Source of the DNA: Candidatus Sulfopaludibacter sp. SbA3 | Lineage (GTDB): Bacteria > Acidobacteriota > Terriglobia > Bryobacterales > Bryobacteraceae | Length of the DNA: 64,000 nucleotides | Direction of reading: 5' to 3' | Assembly: GCA_945890485.1 (NCBI GenBank) | Contig: CAMDCN010000013.1 | Span: 1 to 64,000 of the forward strand | Shown here: piece by piece, positions 42,850-53,319 of the stretch | Position numbering within the stretch: the first letter of the stretch is position 1 | Layout of the letters: each line of letters opens with the position of its first letter | Made by a program: the position numbers and the translations under genes | Notes under the pieces: generated by a model | What the model saw: the letters and a program-made list of their open reading frames with translations, nothing else | Told to the model about the DNA's origin: nothing | The model's database searches: none

Positions 42850-44669
42850 TTCGAGGGCAGGGAGATGGTGAAGCAGGAGCCTTCGCCGGGTTGGGAGGTG
42901 ACCTCGATGCGGCCGCCGTGCAAGGTAACGATCTGCTGCACGATGGAGAGGCCGATACCGGTGCCGACTTCGCCGGACTGTTCGGCGCTGGTGGTGCGGT
43001 AGAACTTGGTGAAGAGTTTTTTGAGTTCGGCGGCGCTCATGCCCATGCCCTGATCGCGGACGGCGATCCGCAGACGGCCTTGGCCGTTGGAAGTGGCGAC
43101 GTCCACCTTCGTATCGGGCGCCGAGTATTTGATCGCGTTGGTGAGCAGGTTGTAGACGGCGTATTCGAGTAACTCGCGATCGCCTTGCAGGGTGACGTCA
43201 AGAGGAGTGGTCAAGTCGAGGGCGATGTTTTTGCGCTCAGCGAGGGGTTTGACGCGGTCAAGGCAGACTTCGAGCAGGGCGGGGATGGGGATAGGGTCTT
43301 GCCTCAACTGCATCTGCCCGGCGCCGAGACGTTCGACGTCGAGGAAGGTCTGGATCATGCGGGCGAGGCGTTTCGATTCGCTGTTGATCTGGGCGGCGAG
43401 CTGCTTCTGCTTCTCTTCGGTTAGCTTGTAGCGGCCCATGAGTTCGCTGGAGCCTTGAATGGCCGTGAGGGGCGTGCGCATTTCATGGGTGACGAACTGG
43501 ATCGCCTGCTGATAGCGCGCGCGTTCGCCTTCGGCCGTGGCGAGGGCGAGGCGCGTAGAGAAGTACTGCCAGGCGGCGGCGACGACAACGGCGAACCAGG
43601 CGGAGAGCATCGGCGCCACGTGGGAGAAGACGACGCCGGACATGAAAAAGATATGCGGGATGAGGTGGGCGGCAACAAGGAGGAGGGCGGCGAGGCCGTA
43701 CGCAGAGGGGCCGGTGAAACGATGGAAGATGATGGCGGCGCCGGCGACGAGGGCGATGGAGAGGAGGAGGACGAGGGAGGGGGACGCGTCGGTGAGGAAC
43801 TGGCCGGTGGCGAGTGTTTCGTAAGCGTGGGCGTGGATTTCGACGCCGGGCATGGGTTGGAGCGTCGTGTAGGGCGTCATCAGGCGGTCGCGGACGGCGG
43901 ATTGGGAGGTTGCGCCGACGAAGACGACTTTGCCGCGGAAGGCCTTGGCCAAGGCGGGGTTGGCGAGCAGCGCCTTGAGGGTGACCTGGGGGATGCGGGA
44001 GACCTCATTCTCATCCGGCGGGAGATAGCGGATGCGCATCAGACGGCCGTCGGCGAGGGAAGACGGGATGGTGACGCCGGCGACTTCGAGGTCGTCAGGA
44101 GATTCCGTGATGGGGCCGCCGCCGCTGGCGAGGCGGAAGGCTTCGAGCGAGAGCGCCCAGAGGCGGAGGTTGCCGACGCGCTTTTCGAGGGGCATGGCCC
44201 GGGACATGCCATCGCGGGAGTCGGGGTCGGCGTGGACGTGGCCGAGGGCGGGGGCGACTTTGCGAAAGCGGTCTTGCGGGAGTTCCCAGCCTTCGGTGGG
44301 GGTGAGGACGGCGGGGAGGACGACATGTTTGAGGAGCGGTTCGAGGGCGTTGTCGTCGCCGGGTTCGCCGGAGTCGGCGAGGACGACGTCGAGCGCGATG
44401 GCTTTAGGCTGGGCGGCGATGACGAGGGCGAGCGATTGGGCGAGGGCGGTGCGCAGTTTGGAGACGCCGCCGATGGATTTATAGGAGGCGTCGTCGATGG
44501 CGAGGACGATGGAGGAGGTGGGCCATGCGGCGGGGCGGTGGAGGCGGTAGGTCCAATCGAGAGCGTAGTTATCGAACTGTGCGCCGAGCGGCGCCCAGGC
44601 GACGAGGAGGGCGAGGAGGCCGGCGGCGGCGAGGGCGAGCCAGTAACCAGAGTTACGGTTTACGGTCAT
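42846..44669 (-). CDS. CHASE2-domain sensor histidine kinase
   Basis: A 607-residue membrane kinase. After an N-terminal helix (LALAAAGLLALLVAWAPLG) the CHASE2 domain (about 35-295) contains SIVLAIDDASYKSIG, then KAIALDVVLAD and GKVVFVGATSQSAVRDR. Three helices follow (SPSLVLLLSIALVAGAAII, YGLAALLLVAAHLIPHIFF, VAPMLSAWFAVVVAAAW). The kinase core has H-box FVTHEMRTPL, N-box NLLTNAIKYS, G1 DQGMGMS and G2 GTGIGLSIV. The gene starts inside the 3' end of the Xaa-Pro peptidase gene (17 bases overlap), so the two are co-transcribed. No response regulator is adjacent. Confidence 0.93.
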   Translation of the reverse strand: MTVNRNSGYWLALAAAGLLALLVAWAPLGAQFDNYALDWTYRLHRPAAWPTSSIVLAIDDASYKSIGGVSKLRTALAQSLALVIAAQPKAIALDVVLADSGEPGDDNALEPLLKHVVLPAVLTPTEGWELPQDRFRKVAPALGHVHADPDSRDGMSRAMPLEKRVGNLRLWALSLEAFRLASGGGPITESPDDLEVAGVTIPSSLADGRLMRIRYLPPDENEVSRIPQVTLKALLANPALAKAFRGKVVFVGATSQSAVRDRLMTPYTTLQPMPGVEIHAHAYETLATGQFLTDASPSLVLLLSIALVAGAAIIFHRFTGPSAYGLAALLLVAAHLIPHIFFMSGVVFSHVAPMLSAWFAVVVAAAWQYFSTRLALATAEGERARYQQAIQFVTHEMRTPLTAIQGSSELMGRYKLTEEKQKQLAAQINSESKRLARMIQTFLDVERLGAGQMQLRQDPIPIPALLEVCLDRVKPLAERKNIALDLTTPLDVTLQGDRELLEYAVYNLLTNAIKYSAPDTKVDVATSNGQGRLRIAVRDQGMGMSAAELKKLFTKFYRTTSAEQSGEVGTGIGLSIVQQIVTLHGGRIEVTSQPGEGSCFTISLPSN

Positions 44670-45897
44670 GGCGCATGGCCTTTTCGACGGCCTCAGGATC
44701 GCGGGGGAGCGCTTTGGAAAGGACCTCGCCTCCGTTCGGCGTGACGAGGATCATGTCTTCGATGCGGACGCCGAGCGCTTCTTCGGGGATGTAGATGCCG
44801 GGTTCGATGGTGATGACCATACCGGCTTCGAGGGGCGTTTCCGGCGGGCCGGGGTCGTGAACTTCGAGGCCGATGTGGTGGCCAAGGCCGTGGGTGAAAT
44901 ACTTGCCGTAGCCTTTGGCTTCGATCACGTCGTAGGCGACTTTGTAGAGGGACTTTTCGCCGGTTTTAGCGAGGGTCATGCCGGGCTTGACTGCCGCGAT
45001 GGCGGCGCGTTGGGCGGCGAGAACGATCTCATAGATCTCGCGCTGGCGGGCGGTGAACTTGCCGTTGACGGGGACAGTGCGGGTGATGTCAGCGGCGTAC
45101 ATGCGGCACTCGGCGCCGACGTCCATCAGCAGCAGTTCGCCCGCGTCCATGCGGCGGTCGTTCTTGGCGTAGTGGAGGATGGTGGAATTGGGGCCGGAGC
45201 CGACGATGGGGGGATAGGCGTTGCGTTCGCAGCCGCGCTCGGAATAGACGTTGACCATCGTGGCGCCGATTTGATATTCGAATAAGCCAGAAGAGGCGCG
45301 CTGCCAGGCGGCGCGATGGGCGTGGAGGGTGACCGCGACGGACTCCTTCATCAAGCTGATTTCGGCGGGGGACTTCTTCATCCGAAGCGGAAAGAGGAAG
45401 GGAGCGGCGTTTTCGAGTTTGCGTTCGCCGGCGAGGCGGCGGAGTAGGTCGGGGCGGTTGAAGTCGATGAGGCCGTAGAGCTTGGGGGCGGATTCGATGG
45501 CGGTATAGAACGTGACTTCGAGCTTAGGGGCGGGGAGGACCTGGGCGACGCCGGTGCGGGCGGGAGCGGCGGAGTCGGTGGGCTGGAGTTTCTTGCCGGT
45601 GTAGCGCTCGTTGACTTCCGAGGGAGAAGGGAGGAAGAGGTATTCGGCGGTGGGGGTGAGGAGGAGCGTGGCGCCGGGGTCGGTCCAGCCGGTGAGGTAG
45701 AAGAAGTTGGGTTCCTGGAAGAAGCGGTTGCGGAGGTCGCCGCGTTCGGCTTCGGTGGCGCCGAAGAGGACGAGGACGGCTTTGTCCTTCGTAAGCCGTT
45801 CGCGGACGGCGGCGCGGCGGGCTCGATACTCGTCGAGCGAGACGGCAGCGGGAAGGAGGCTCGCCAGGAGGAGCAGTAGGGCTACGGTCGCCTGCAT
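44653..45897 (-). CDS. pepP: Exported Xaa-Pro aminopeptidase (M24B)
   Basis: The start at MQATVALLLLLASLLPAAV gives a signal peptide and a 414-residue protein. The N-terminal creatinase-like domain (DEYRARRAAVRERLTKDKAVLVLFG) is followed by the pita-bread catalytic domain with the two-metal ligands: LLLMDVGAEC, MYAADITRTVP, HGLGHHIGLEVHDP, VITIEPGIYIP and VRIEDMILVT. It removes N-terminal residues before Pro, here likely in the periplasm because of the leader. Its 3' end overlaps the kinase gene. It diverges from thiC over 44 bases. Confidence 0.9.
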   Translation of the reverse strand: MQATVALLLLLASLLPAAVSLDEYRARRAAVRERLTKDKAVLVLFGATEAERGDLRNRFFQEPNFFYLTGWTDPGATLLLTPTAEYLFLPSPSEVNERYTGKKLQPTDSAAPARTGVAQVLPAPKLEVTFYTAIESAPKLYGLIDFNRPDLLRRLAGERKLENAAPFLFPLRMKKSPAEISLMKESVAVTLHAHRAAWQRASSGLFEYQIGATMVNVYSERGCERNAYPPIVGSGPNSTILHYAKNDRRMDAGELLLMDVGAECRMYAADITRTVPVNGKFTARQREIYEIVLAAQRAAIAAVKPGMTLAKTGEKSLYKVAYDVIEAKGYGKYFTHGLGHHIGLEVHDPGPPETPLEAGMVITIEPGIYIPEEALGVRIEDMILVTPNGGEVLSKALPRDPEAVEKAMRHDRKP

Positions 45898-45938
45898 GGA
45901 GTCAAGTATAGCGGGGCCGGTTTCTAGGTGATAATTGA

Positions 45939-47324
<1,386 letters not shown>

Positions 47325-47346
47325 TTCCTGGGAGCGGCACTTTCGA

Positions 47347-47622
47347 GTGCTGCTGATTTCGATCCCGGATGAGGGCACCCTGCGCGATTGGGCCGCGCGG
47401 GTGCCCGACGGGGCGCTGGTGGGAATGGGGACGGCCGAGGATGTAGCGCGGGCGCGGGCGGCGACGGGGGAGTTTGACAACGTGATGTTTCACCTTGTCG
47501 ATGCCGAGGAGATCCCCTGGCGGGATGGGTATTTCGATGTCGTGCTGGACCCAATGGGCACGGCGCCCCAGAGTGAGGGATTCACCCTGGAGCGGGAGCG
47601 CGTTCGGCGGAAGGATCGTTAG
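47347..47622 (+). CDS. Short methyltransferase-like protein of unknown function
   Basis: A 91-residue protein, start taken as GTG at VLLISIPDEGTL, 22 bases after the thiC stop; an earlier TTG inside thiC is also in frame. VMFHLVDAEEIPWRDGYFDVVLD resembles the segment between motif II and post-I of class I SAM methyltransferases (AED-x-P-x-x-D-x-x-F-D-V-V), but the SAM-binding Gly-rich loop is absent. It looks like a shortened methyltransferase fold with unclear activity. It is likely co-transcribed with thiC and overlaps by four bases the convergent Oar gene. Confidence 0.55.
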   Translation: MLLISIPDEGTLRDWAARVPDGALVGMGTAEDVARARAATGEFDNVMFHLVDAEEIPWRDGYFDVVLDPMGTAPQSEGFTLERERVRRKDR

Positions 47623-50600
47623 AACTGAATCCGCAGGCTGAGTTCGACCGAACGGGGGCCTCCATTTCGGTAGATGGCGTTGGCACCACCGCCCGGGATC
47701 TGCCCCAGTGTGCGATTGACGAGCCCGAAAGTTGGGCTGGCGAGGTTGGAGCCTTCATTTGGCGTGGGGTTGGCAACGTTCGCTTGATTCAGGACATTGA
47801 AGCCTTGCACCGCGACATGGGCTTGCCAGCCTTCCCGTAGCCGGAACTGACGGCGGAGAGCGATATCGATTTGGCTGGCGTTGAAGCCGCGGATGGCGTT
47901 GCGACCCAGATTGCCTTGGGCGAACCCTTCGGGGGCCTCGAAGGCGTCGCGGTTGAGCCGGCGCCCTCCGGGGGCGGACGGATCGTCGAGCCAGAGGGGC
48001 TGGCCGTTGTAGTCGGGCCGGACCTGGGCGAAGACGCCGCCGCGACGGTTGGTGGGGCTGGCGCTGGAGTCGCTGGTTTCGGAGCTGAGACCTTGCACAT
48101 CAAACGGCAGTCCGGTTCGATAGGTCGCCACCCAGTCGGCGTACCAGCCTTTGAGCAGGCGATAGGAGCCGGACCAATTGAGGTTGTGGCGGATATCATA
48201 GTCGGAAGAGCCGCGTTGGCCTCCGCTGAACAATGTGGCGAAGCCGCCGAAGCCGGCATCGTTGGAGGAGCTGTCGATGGAATGGCCGTAGGTGTAGCTG
48301 AACTGGGTTTGGAGGGCGGCGGAGAAGCGGCGCCGGAACTGAACCTGCAAGCCATGATAGTCGCTGGTGGCTCCATTGGTCGCGATGCGGAGGAGGGCGT
48401 AGTCCCCAGTGAAGGACGGCTGGGTTTCGGTGCGGAGGAGACGGCGCCCGGTGCTGGCGGAGTAGCCGATGCTGAGCACTTGGCTAGACCGGAAATACCG
48501 TTCGATGGTGAAGTTCCACTGCGTGATGAGGGGAGAACGCAGGTCGCGGTCAGCGGCGGTGAGTTGTCCGTAAGGCCGTTCGGCTGGGAGGATGGGTGGA
48601 GCGGCATCCGCCGCATCGAGCGGAAAGCTGGCCAGTGAGATGGTTCTTGCGTTGGAGTACGGAGCACCCCCGAACGCCCCGGAACTGGCGCCGTAGCCGA
48701 CGTCGTAAAAGAGTCCGATGCCCATACGGGCGACCATTTCGCGGCCCGGCGTCGTATCCATCTGATACGCCAATCCGATCCGGGGAGCGATATCGAACCA
48801 ACGGGTGTTGTAGAGGCCGCGGTCCTGGGTAACCTCGCCGTTATCGCCGAGAGCGAGGGGTTTTTCTCCTTCGCGAACCCCGGGAGCGGGGTTGAGGTCC
48901 CAACGGAGACCGAAGGTGAGGGTTGTCCGTTGCGCGGCGCGGATGGAGTCCTGCCAGTACGCGGAGAGGTTGGTGTAGACCGGATAAACGGCCTCGACGT
49001 TGGAAGTGACCTGGATGTTCGAAGCGGCTCCGGAGAGAAGCGCCCCGGGCGTACCGGAGATGCCATTAAAGACGGCACTTTGGTTGTAACCGGGCCGGCG
49101 ATTGGTGGGCATGATGCGACGAAAGTCGATGCCGGCCTTTTGTGTATGTTCCCCGGAGACGTGGGTGACGGTGTTGACGATGTTGATCTGATCCTGAGCG
49201 TTTGAGCCGCTGGAGCCACTGGAGATACCGCCCAGCCCTAGGACTTGGAGCGAGAATTCGGCATTCTCGCGAGCGATGCCCGCCGGGAAAATTTGCGCAT
49301 CCGTCAGGGGCGTTGCGCCACCGAATCCATCCATTACGGAGAAGCTGGAAGAGCGCGAGTTGGAAATGTTCACCCGGAGGTCGTTCAGGAGTGTGGAGGA
49401 GAGGCTCCGGCTCCAACCGACCGTGGCAACTTGCGAACGGGAGTTTCGATTTGTCCGAATATTCGGGGCCGAGAGGGCTCCGCCGCGGGAATCGACCGAC
49501 GACGGCGTGACGCTGTAGCGGGCAAACAATGTGTTGCTGGCATCCCAGGCGTGGTCAAGTCGCAGGCTGGCCGAGTCGGACGAGGAAGGGTTCGCCACGA
49601 CGGCGTTGAACTCGGCGGCGCCCTCGTCGAGGGCTGGTCCGTTGGGAAGCGGAAAGGCGTTCAAAAACGGACGCAGCGAGGGGGCGACTCCGCGACGGCT
49701 GTCGAGATCGGGCACGCTGGTGACGATGGAGTTGGGGGTAACGAGGCGGAGCCCCTCGTAGGAGGCGAAGAAGTAGGTACGGTTGCGGATGATGGGTCCG
49801 CCGATCGTTCCGCCGGGACGGTTTTGGCGTAGCTTCCCGCGTGGGAGCGAACGGCTATTGGCAAACCAGTCGTTGGCTTCCAGCTTTTCATTGCGGAAAT
49901 AGTAGAACAGCGAACCGTGAACCTCATTGGTGCCGGAGCGGCTCGTCATGCTGATCTGGGCTCCGGGACTACGGCCGAACTCTGGGGCGAACGGGGAGGT
50001 TTGAACGCGCAACTCTTGCATCGCATCCACGGAGATGAGGTCCGTCGAGGCGCCTCCGCCGCCGGCCCCGCCTGGAGCTCCGCCACCAGGACCGCCGAGT
50101 GGGGCCCCTCCGCCGACGGCGGAGTTGATGCTGACGCCGTCGAGTGTGTAGTAGTTCATGTTGGAGCGGAGGCCATTGGCATTGAAGCCCCCGCCGATGC
50201 CACCTCGGCCGCCGGAAGCGCTCGTCACGCCGGGGGCCATGAGCACCAGGGATTCGGCGCTGCGGCCATTGAGGGGCAGGTGGCGGAAATACTCCTGATC
50301 CATGGAGACGCCGATGGAAGGGTCGGTGTTGATGCCTTCGGCGCGGGCCGTCACGGTGACGGAAGCGTTCTCCTGGGCGACGGTAAGCTCCAGTTGGAGC
50401 GTTTGGCGGTCGCGAACGGCCAGCGAGATCCGGCTGATCCGAATCTCGCGGAAGCCGGTTTTGGACAGACGCAGTTCGTAGTCGCCCGGGGGAAGGGCGC
50501 CGAAGGCCACCGACCCGCGAGCGTCGGAGGAAGCGGCGTACTCCACGCCCCGTTCCGCACTGATCAACACGGCATTGGCCCCTGGGACTCTGGCGTTGGC

Positions 50601-50693
50601 GGGGTCACTGATGTGGAGGGTGAGTGAGGCGGAAAACTCCTGAGCGCTTAAAAGCGGAAGCAGGAGCAGCAGAAGTAGGAGCGTACGGGTCAT
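47619..50693 (-). CDS. Oar-type TonB-dependent outer-membrane receptor
   Basis: A 1024-residue protein: signal peptide (MTRTLLLLLLLLPLLSAQ), carboxypeptidase-regulatory-like domain (LTLHISDPANARVPGANAV), plug (EYFRHLPLNGRSAESLVL, NYYTLDGVSINS) and a barrel ending VELSLRIQF. The plug carries a long Gly-rich insert (about residues 190-215, dominated by GG, GA and GP) not seen in the other receptors of the window. It lies nine bases downstream of the NHL-propeller gene and is the last gene of an operon of surface proteins headed by an OmpR-like regulator. Confidence 0.93.
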   Translation of the reverse strand: MTRTLLLLLLLLPLLSAQEFSASLTLHISDPANARVPGANAVLISAERGVEYAASSDARGSVAFGALPPGDYELRLSKTGFREIRISRISLAVRDRQTLQLELTVAQENASVTVTARAEGINTDPSIGVSMDQEYFRHLPLNGRSAESLVLMAPGVTSASGGRGGIGGGFNANGLRSNMNYYTLDGVSINSAVGGGAPLGGPGGGAPGGAGGGGASTDLISVDAMQELRVQTSPFAPEFGRSPGAQISMTSRSGTNEVHGSLFYYFRNEKLEANDWFANSRSLPRGKLRQNRPGGTIGGPIIRNRTYFFASYEGLRLVTPNSIVTSVPDLDSRRGVAPSLRPFLNAFPLPNGPALDEGAAEFNAVVANPSSSDSASLRLDHAWDASNTLFARYSVTPSSVDSRGGALSAPNIRTNRNSRSQVATVGWSRSLSSTLLNDLRVNISNSRSSSFSVMDGFGGATPLTDAQIFPAGIARENAEFSLQVLGLGGISSGSSGSNAQDQINIVNTVTHVSGEHTQKAGIDFRRIMPTNRRPGYNQSAVFNGISGTPGALLSGAASNIQVTSNVEAVYPVYTNLSAYWQDSIRAAQRTTLTFGLRWDLNPAPGVREGEKPLALGDNGEVTQDRGLYNTRWFDIAPRIGLAYQMDTTPGREMVARMGIGLFYDVGYGASSGAFGGAPYSNARTISLASFPLDAADAAPPILPAERPYGQLTAADRDLRSPLITQWNFTIERYFRSSQVLSIGYSASTGRRLLRTETQPSFTGDYALLRIATNGATSDYHGLQVQFRRRFSAALQTQFSYTYGHSIDSSSNDAGFGGFATLFSGGQRGSSDYDIRHNLNWSGSYRLLKGWYADWVATYRTGLPFDVQGLSSETSDSSASPTNRRGGVFAQVRPDYNGQPLWLDDPSAPGGRRLNRDAFEAPEGFAQGNLGRNAIRGFNASQIDIALRRQFRLREGWQAHVAVQGFNVLNQANVANPTPNEGSNLASPTFGLVNRTLGQIPGGGANAIYRNGGPRSVELSLRIQF

Positions 50694-50702
50694 GGGGGTT
50701 CC

Positions 50703-53308
50703 TTAGGGCGTGGTGACGGCGAGATAGTGGGTTTCCGCGAGGGGTTGGGCGTCGAGCCTGATCAGCAGCGGCGCCGCCGGATCGGCGGGCATTTCGGGAA
50801 TCCGGAGATTAAACTGATAGAGGCCAAGTTGGCCCGGAGCTACGCCGGCGTACAGGACCGGGGCGGTGCGTCCGCCGAGGGTGGCCGTGAATTCGAGTGG
50901 GGGCGGACCGAAACCGATGCCGTAGAGGGTGACGATGTCGCCGGCGTGTGCGGGTGTGCTTGGGGTGGCAAGGGTGGCGCCATCCGGGAGCACGGCGGCG
51001 GCGTAGCGCGTGCCATTTAGCGTCACTGTCAGCAGGCCGGGCTGGGTCGCATTCACCTGGACTGAATAGGGCGCACTGGCGCCTCCCGCGTGAGTGAGAA
51101 CCAGGGTGTGGACCCCAGGGAGAACGGTGGCCGGCACGTACGCATTCACCTGGTTCGGCCCGACGAAGGAGAGGCTGGCCGGTAGGCCGGCCAAAGTCAC
51201 CGTAAGCCCGTTGAGCACCGTTGGCGCTTGTCCGCTCACGAAGTCCGATGCGGCCCAGGACTTGGCAGCGGAGGCGAACGACTCGCCATAGATTTCGATC
51301 CAGGACCCGGGCGCGGTGACGGGAGCGCCGCCGAAGCCCGAACTGCTGATCACGCCGCCCTCGCGGACAACCGGCGGGGGAAGGCTGGTTTCCCCCGCCG
51401 CAGGCAAACGCAAGATCCGGCCCCCGGAGGATAGTGAAAAATAGAGGCTGCCATCGCGATCGAACACCAGGGAGTCGATTCCGTCCAAGGCTTCCAACCG
51501 GTAGCGGCGGACCGCCTGATCGTCTTCTCCCAGATAGCCTGCGATCACCTCCAGCCGTCCGCTGGACAGCCGGCGGGTTATCCGATTCTCTTCGGCGAAA
51601 TAGAGATCGTTGTTGGGCGCAACGGCCAAGCCGGTTACCGGGCCGAGCCCGACACTCGTAGCGAGTTCACCCGACAAATCGAAGTAACTGAACCCGCGCG
51701 CGGAACCCGCGACCGTGTCGATGATTCCGGCTGGCGACACGCGGCGGATGCGGCCGTTGCCGCGGTCAGCGATAAACAGGTTGCCTTGGGAGTCGAAAGC
51801 GATGTCGCCGGGATTGTTGAGCCGCGCACTCACGGCCGCGGCGCCGTCCCCGGAAAAGCCCTGCGTTCCCGACCCGGCGACCAATGTGGCGCGGCGGGTG
51901 GTCCCATCGAGGCGGATGACCCGATGGGCGCCGGCCTCGGCAAAGTATAGATTGCCCTCACTGTCGAAGGCGAGCCCGTGAGGGGAATTGGGAGCCGAGG
52001 CGGTATTCGAGAGGATTATCGTGTTCAGCAGGGTATTGATGTTGCCTTGCGGGTCAATCACGCGAAGGCGATCCGCTTGCGCGAGGTAGACGGATCCGTC
52101 AGGCGCGCAAAGGACCCGTCTGGGGTCACCGATCTGGGCGGCCAGTGCAGGGCCGCCGTCTCCGGAAGCGAAGCCGCGAAACGTGCGGGCGCCGGCAACG
52201 GGAGTGACCTGTCCTGACGGCGCAATGCGCAAGATTCGTTCCGCACCAGCATCGACGACAAGAACCTGGCTCGTGGGGTCAACGCACAGTCCCCGAGGGC
52301 GGAGGAGCGTCGTGGCGAGCGCGGGCGGGTACTCCTCGAGTTGGGGCCAGCGCCCGGCGAAGACTCCGATGGTTTCGCCGTGCAAGCGAAGGACGCGATG
52401 GCCAAGCCGGATGGTTCGTCGATGCTGGTAGTGAGCGGAGCAGCGACATCGGGAGTTCGGCGATTGCCATTGCCCAAGGCGACTGTGAGGCGGCTGCTCC
52501 CAACATCGAAGCGGAGGATGCGGGCAGTGCCGGGGGAGGCGACGTAGACTGCGTTTTGCCCGGCGTCGTAGGCAAGAGCCGATAGACGGCCTGGAACATT
52601 AGAGGCAGAGTTTGTTTGGGCGCAGGTGTTCCCGGCCGCCGTCTCGATTTTTGCGTCGGTGGTTACGCGGCGAATGCGGCAGTTAGCGGCATCGGCGATG
52701 TACAAGCGGCCCTCGGTATCGAAAGCGAGACCTCTTGGAGTATTGAGATAGGCGTCGGTGGCGGCTTCTCCATCACCACCCAACGCGGCGAAGCCGTTTC
52801 CCGCGAAGGTGCGGACGAAGCCATCAGCGTCTACCCGGCGAACAGCGTGGTTGGTTTCGTCCGAGAAATAAAGGCGGCCTGTCGAGTCAAACGCGAGGCC
52901 GCCGATCGTAGCCAAGTCGATTTGGAGAGCACGCCGGCTGGCTAGGGGGGAACCCCCGCCCGGGCCGCCGGCAGCCGTGGCGCAACGCCCTGTGCCGACC
53001 AAGTGGGTCATGACTCCATCGGGAGCAAGCCCGCAGATCCGGCAGGCTGAGGCGTCGACGAAAACCAGCGTCCCATCGGGAGCGGCGGCCAAGTGGGTGG
53101 GCTCCTGTACTTGAGCCACGCGCTCGCTACGGCCGGAGGGAAGCACGCGAAGGATCACCCCGGAGGCGCGCTGGCTGATATAGACATCGCCGTTGCTTAC
53201 CGTAGCCACCCCGGACGGAAGGTCGAGGAGGAGGGACTCGGCGGTTTGGCTTTGCGTCGAGGAAGGTATCCCGGCGACACCGAGGAGAACCGTTAGGAGG
53301 AGTAGCAT
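50703..53308 (-). pseudogene. Secreted NHL-repeat propeller with Solibacter-type C-terminal domain, broken by a frameshift
   Basis: The reading frame from 53308 (signal peptide MLLLLTVLLGVAG) encodes NHL repeats (LAFDSTGRLYFSDETNHAVRRV, LAFDTEGRLYIADAANCRIRRV) and then turns to nonsense around 52391-52405. From there another frame continues the same protein (RVLRLHGETIGVFAG..., LAFDSEGNLYFAEAGAHRVIRL, IAFDSQGNLFIADRGNGRIRRV) to 50703. The C-terminal 200 residues (WIEIYGESFA, VNAYVPATVLPGVHTLVL, DIVTLYGIGFGP, LYQFNLRIPE) match the TIGR03437 domain typical of Solibacter. The second frame has no proper start codon. Either the gene is broken or the assembly has an indel. The intact protein would have about 860 residues. 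Confidence 0.8.
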
Positions 53309-53319
53309 GAGTGACCTCT

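Noticed and set aside
50703-52385. Treating 50703-52385 as an independent gene
   Set aside because: Its only start is a TTG in the middle of a propeller blade, it has no signal peptide, and it continues the upstream protein in another frame.
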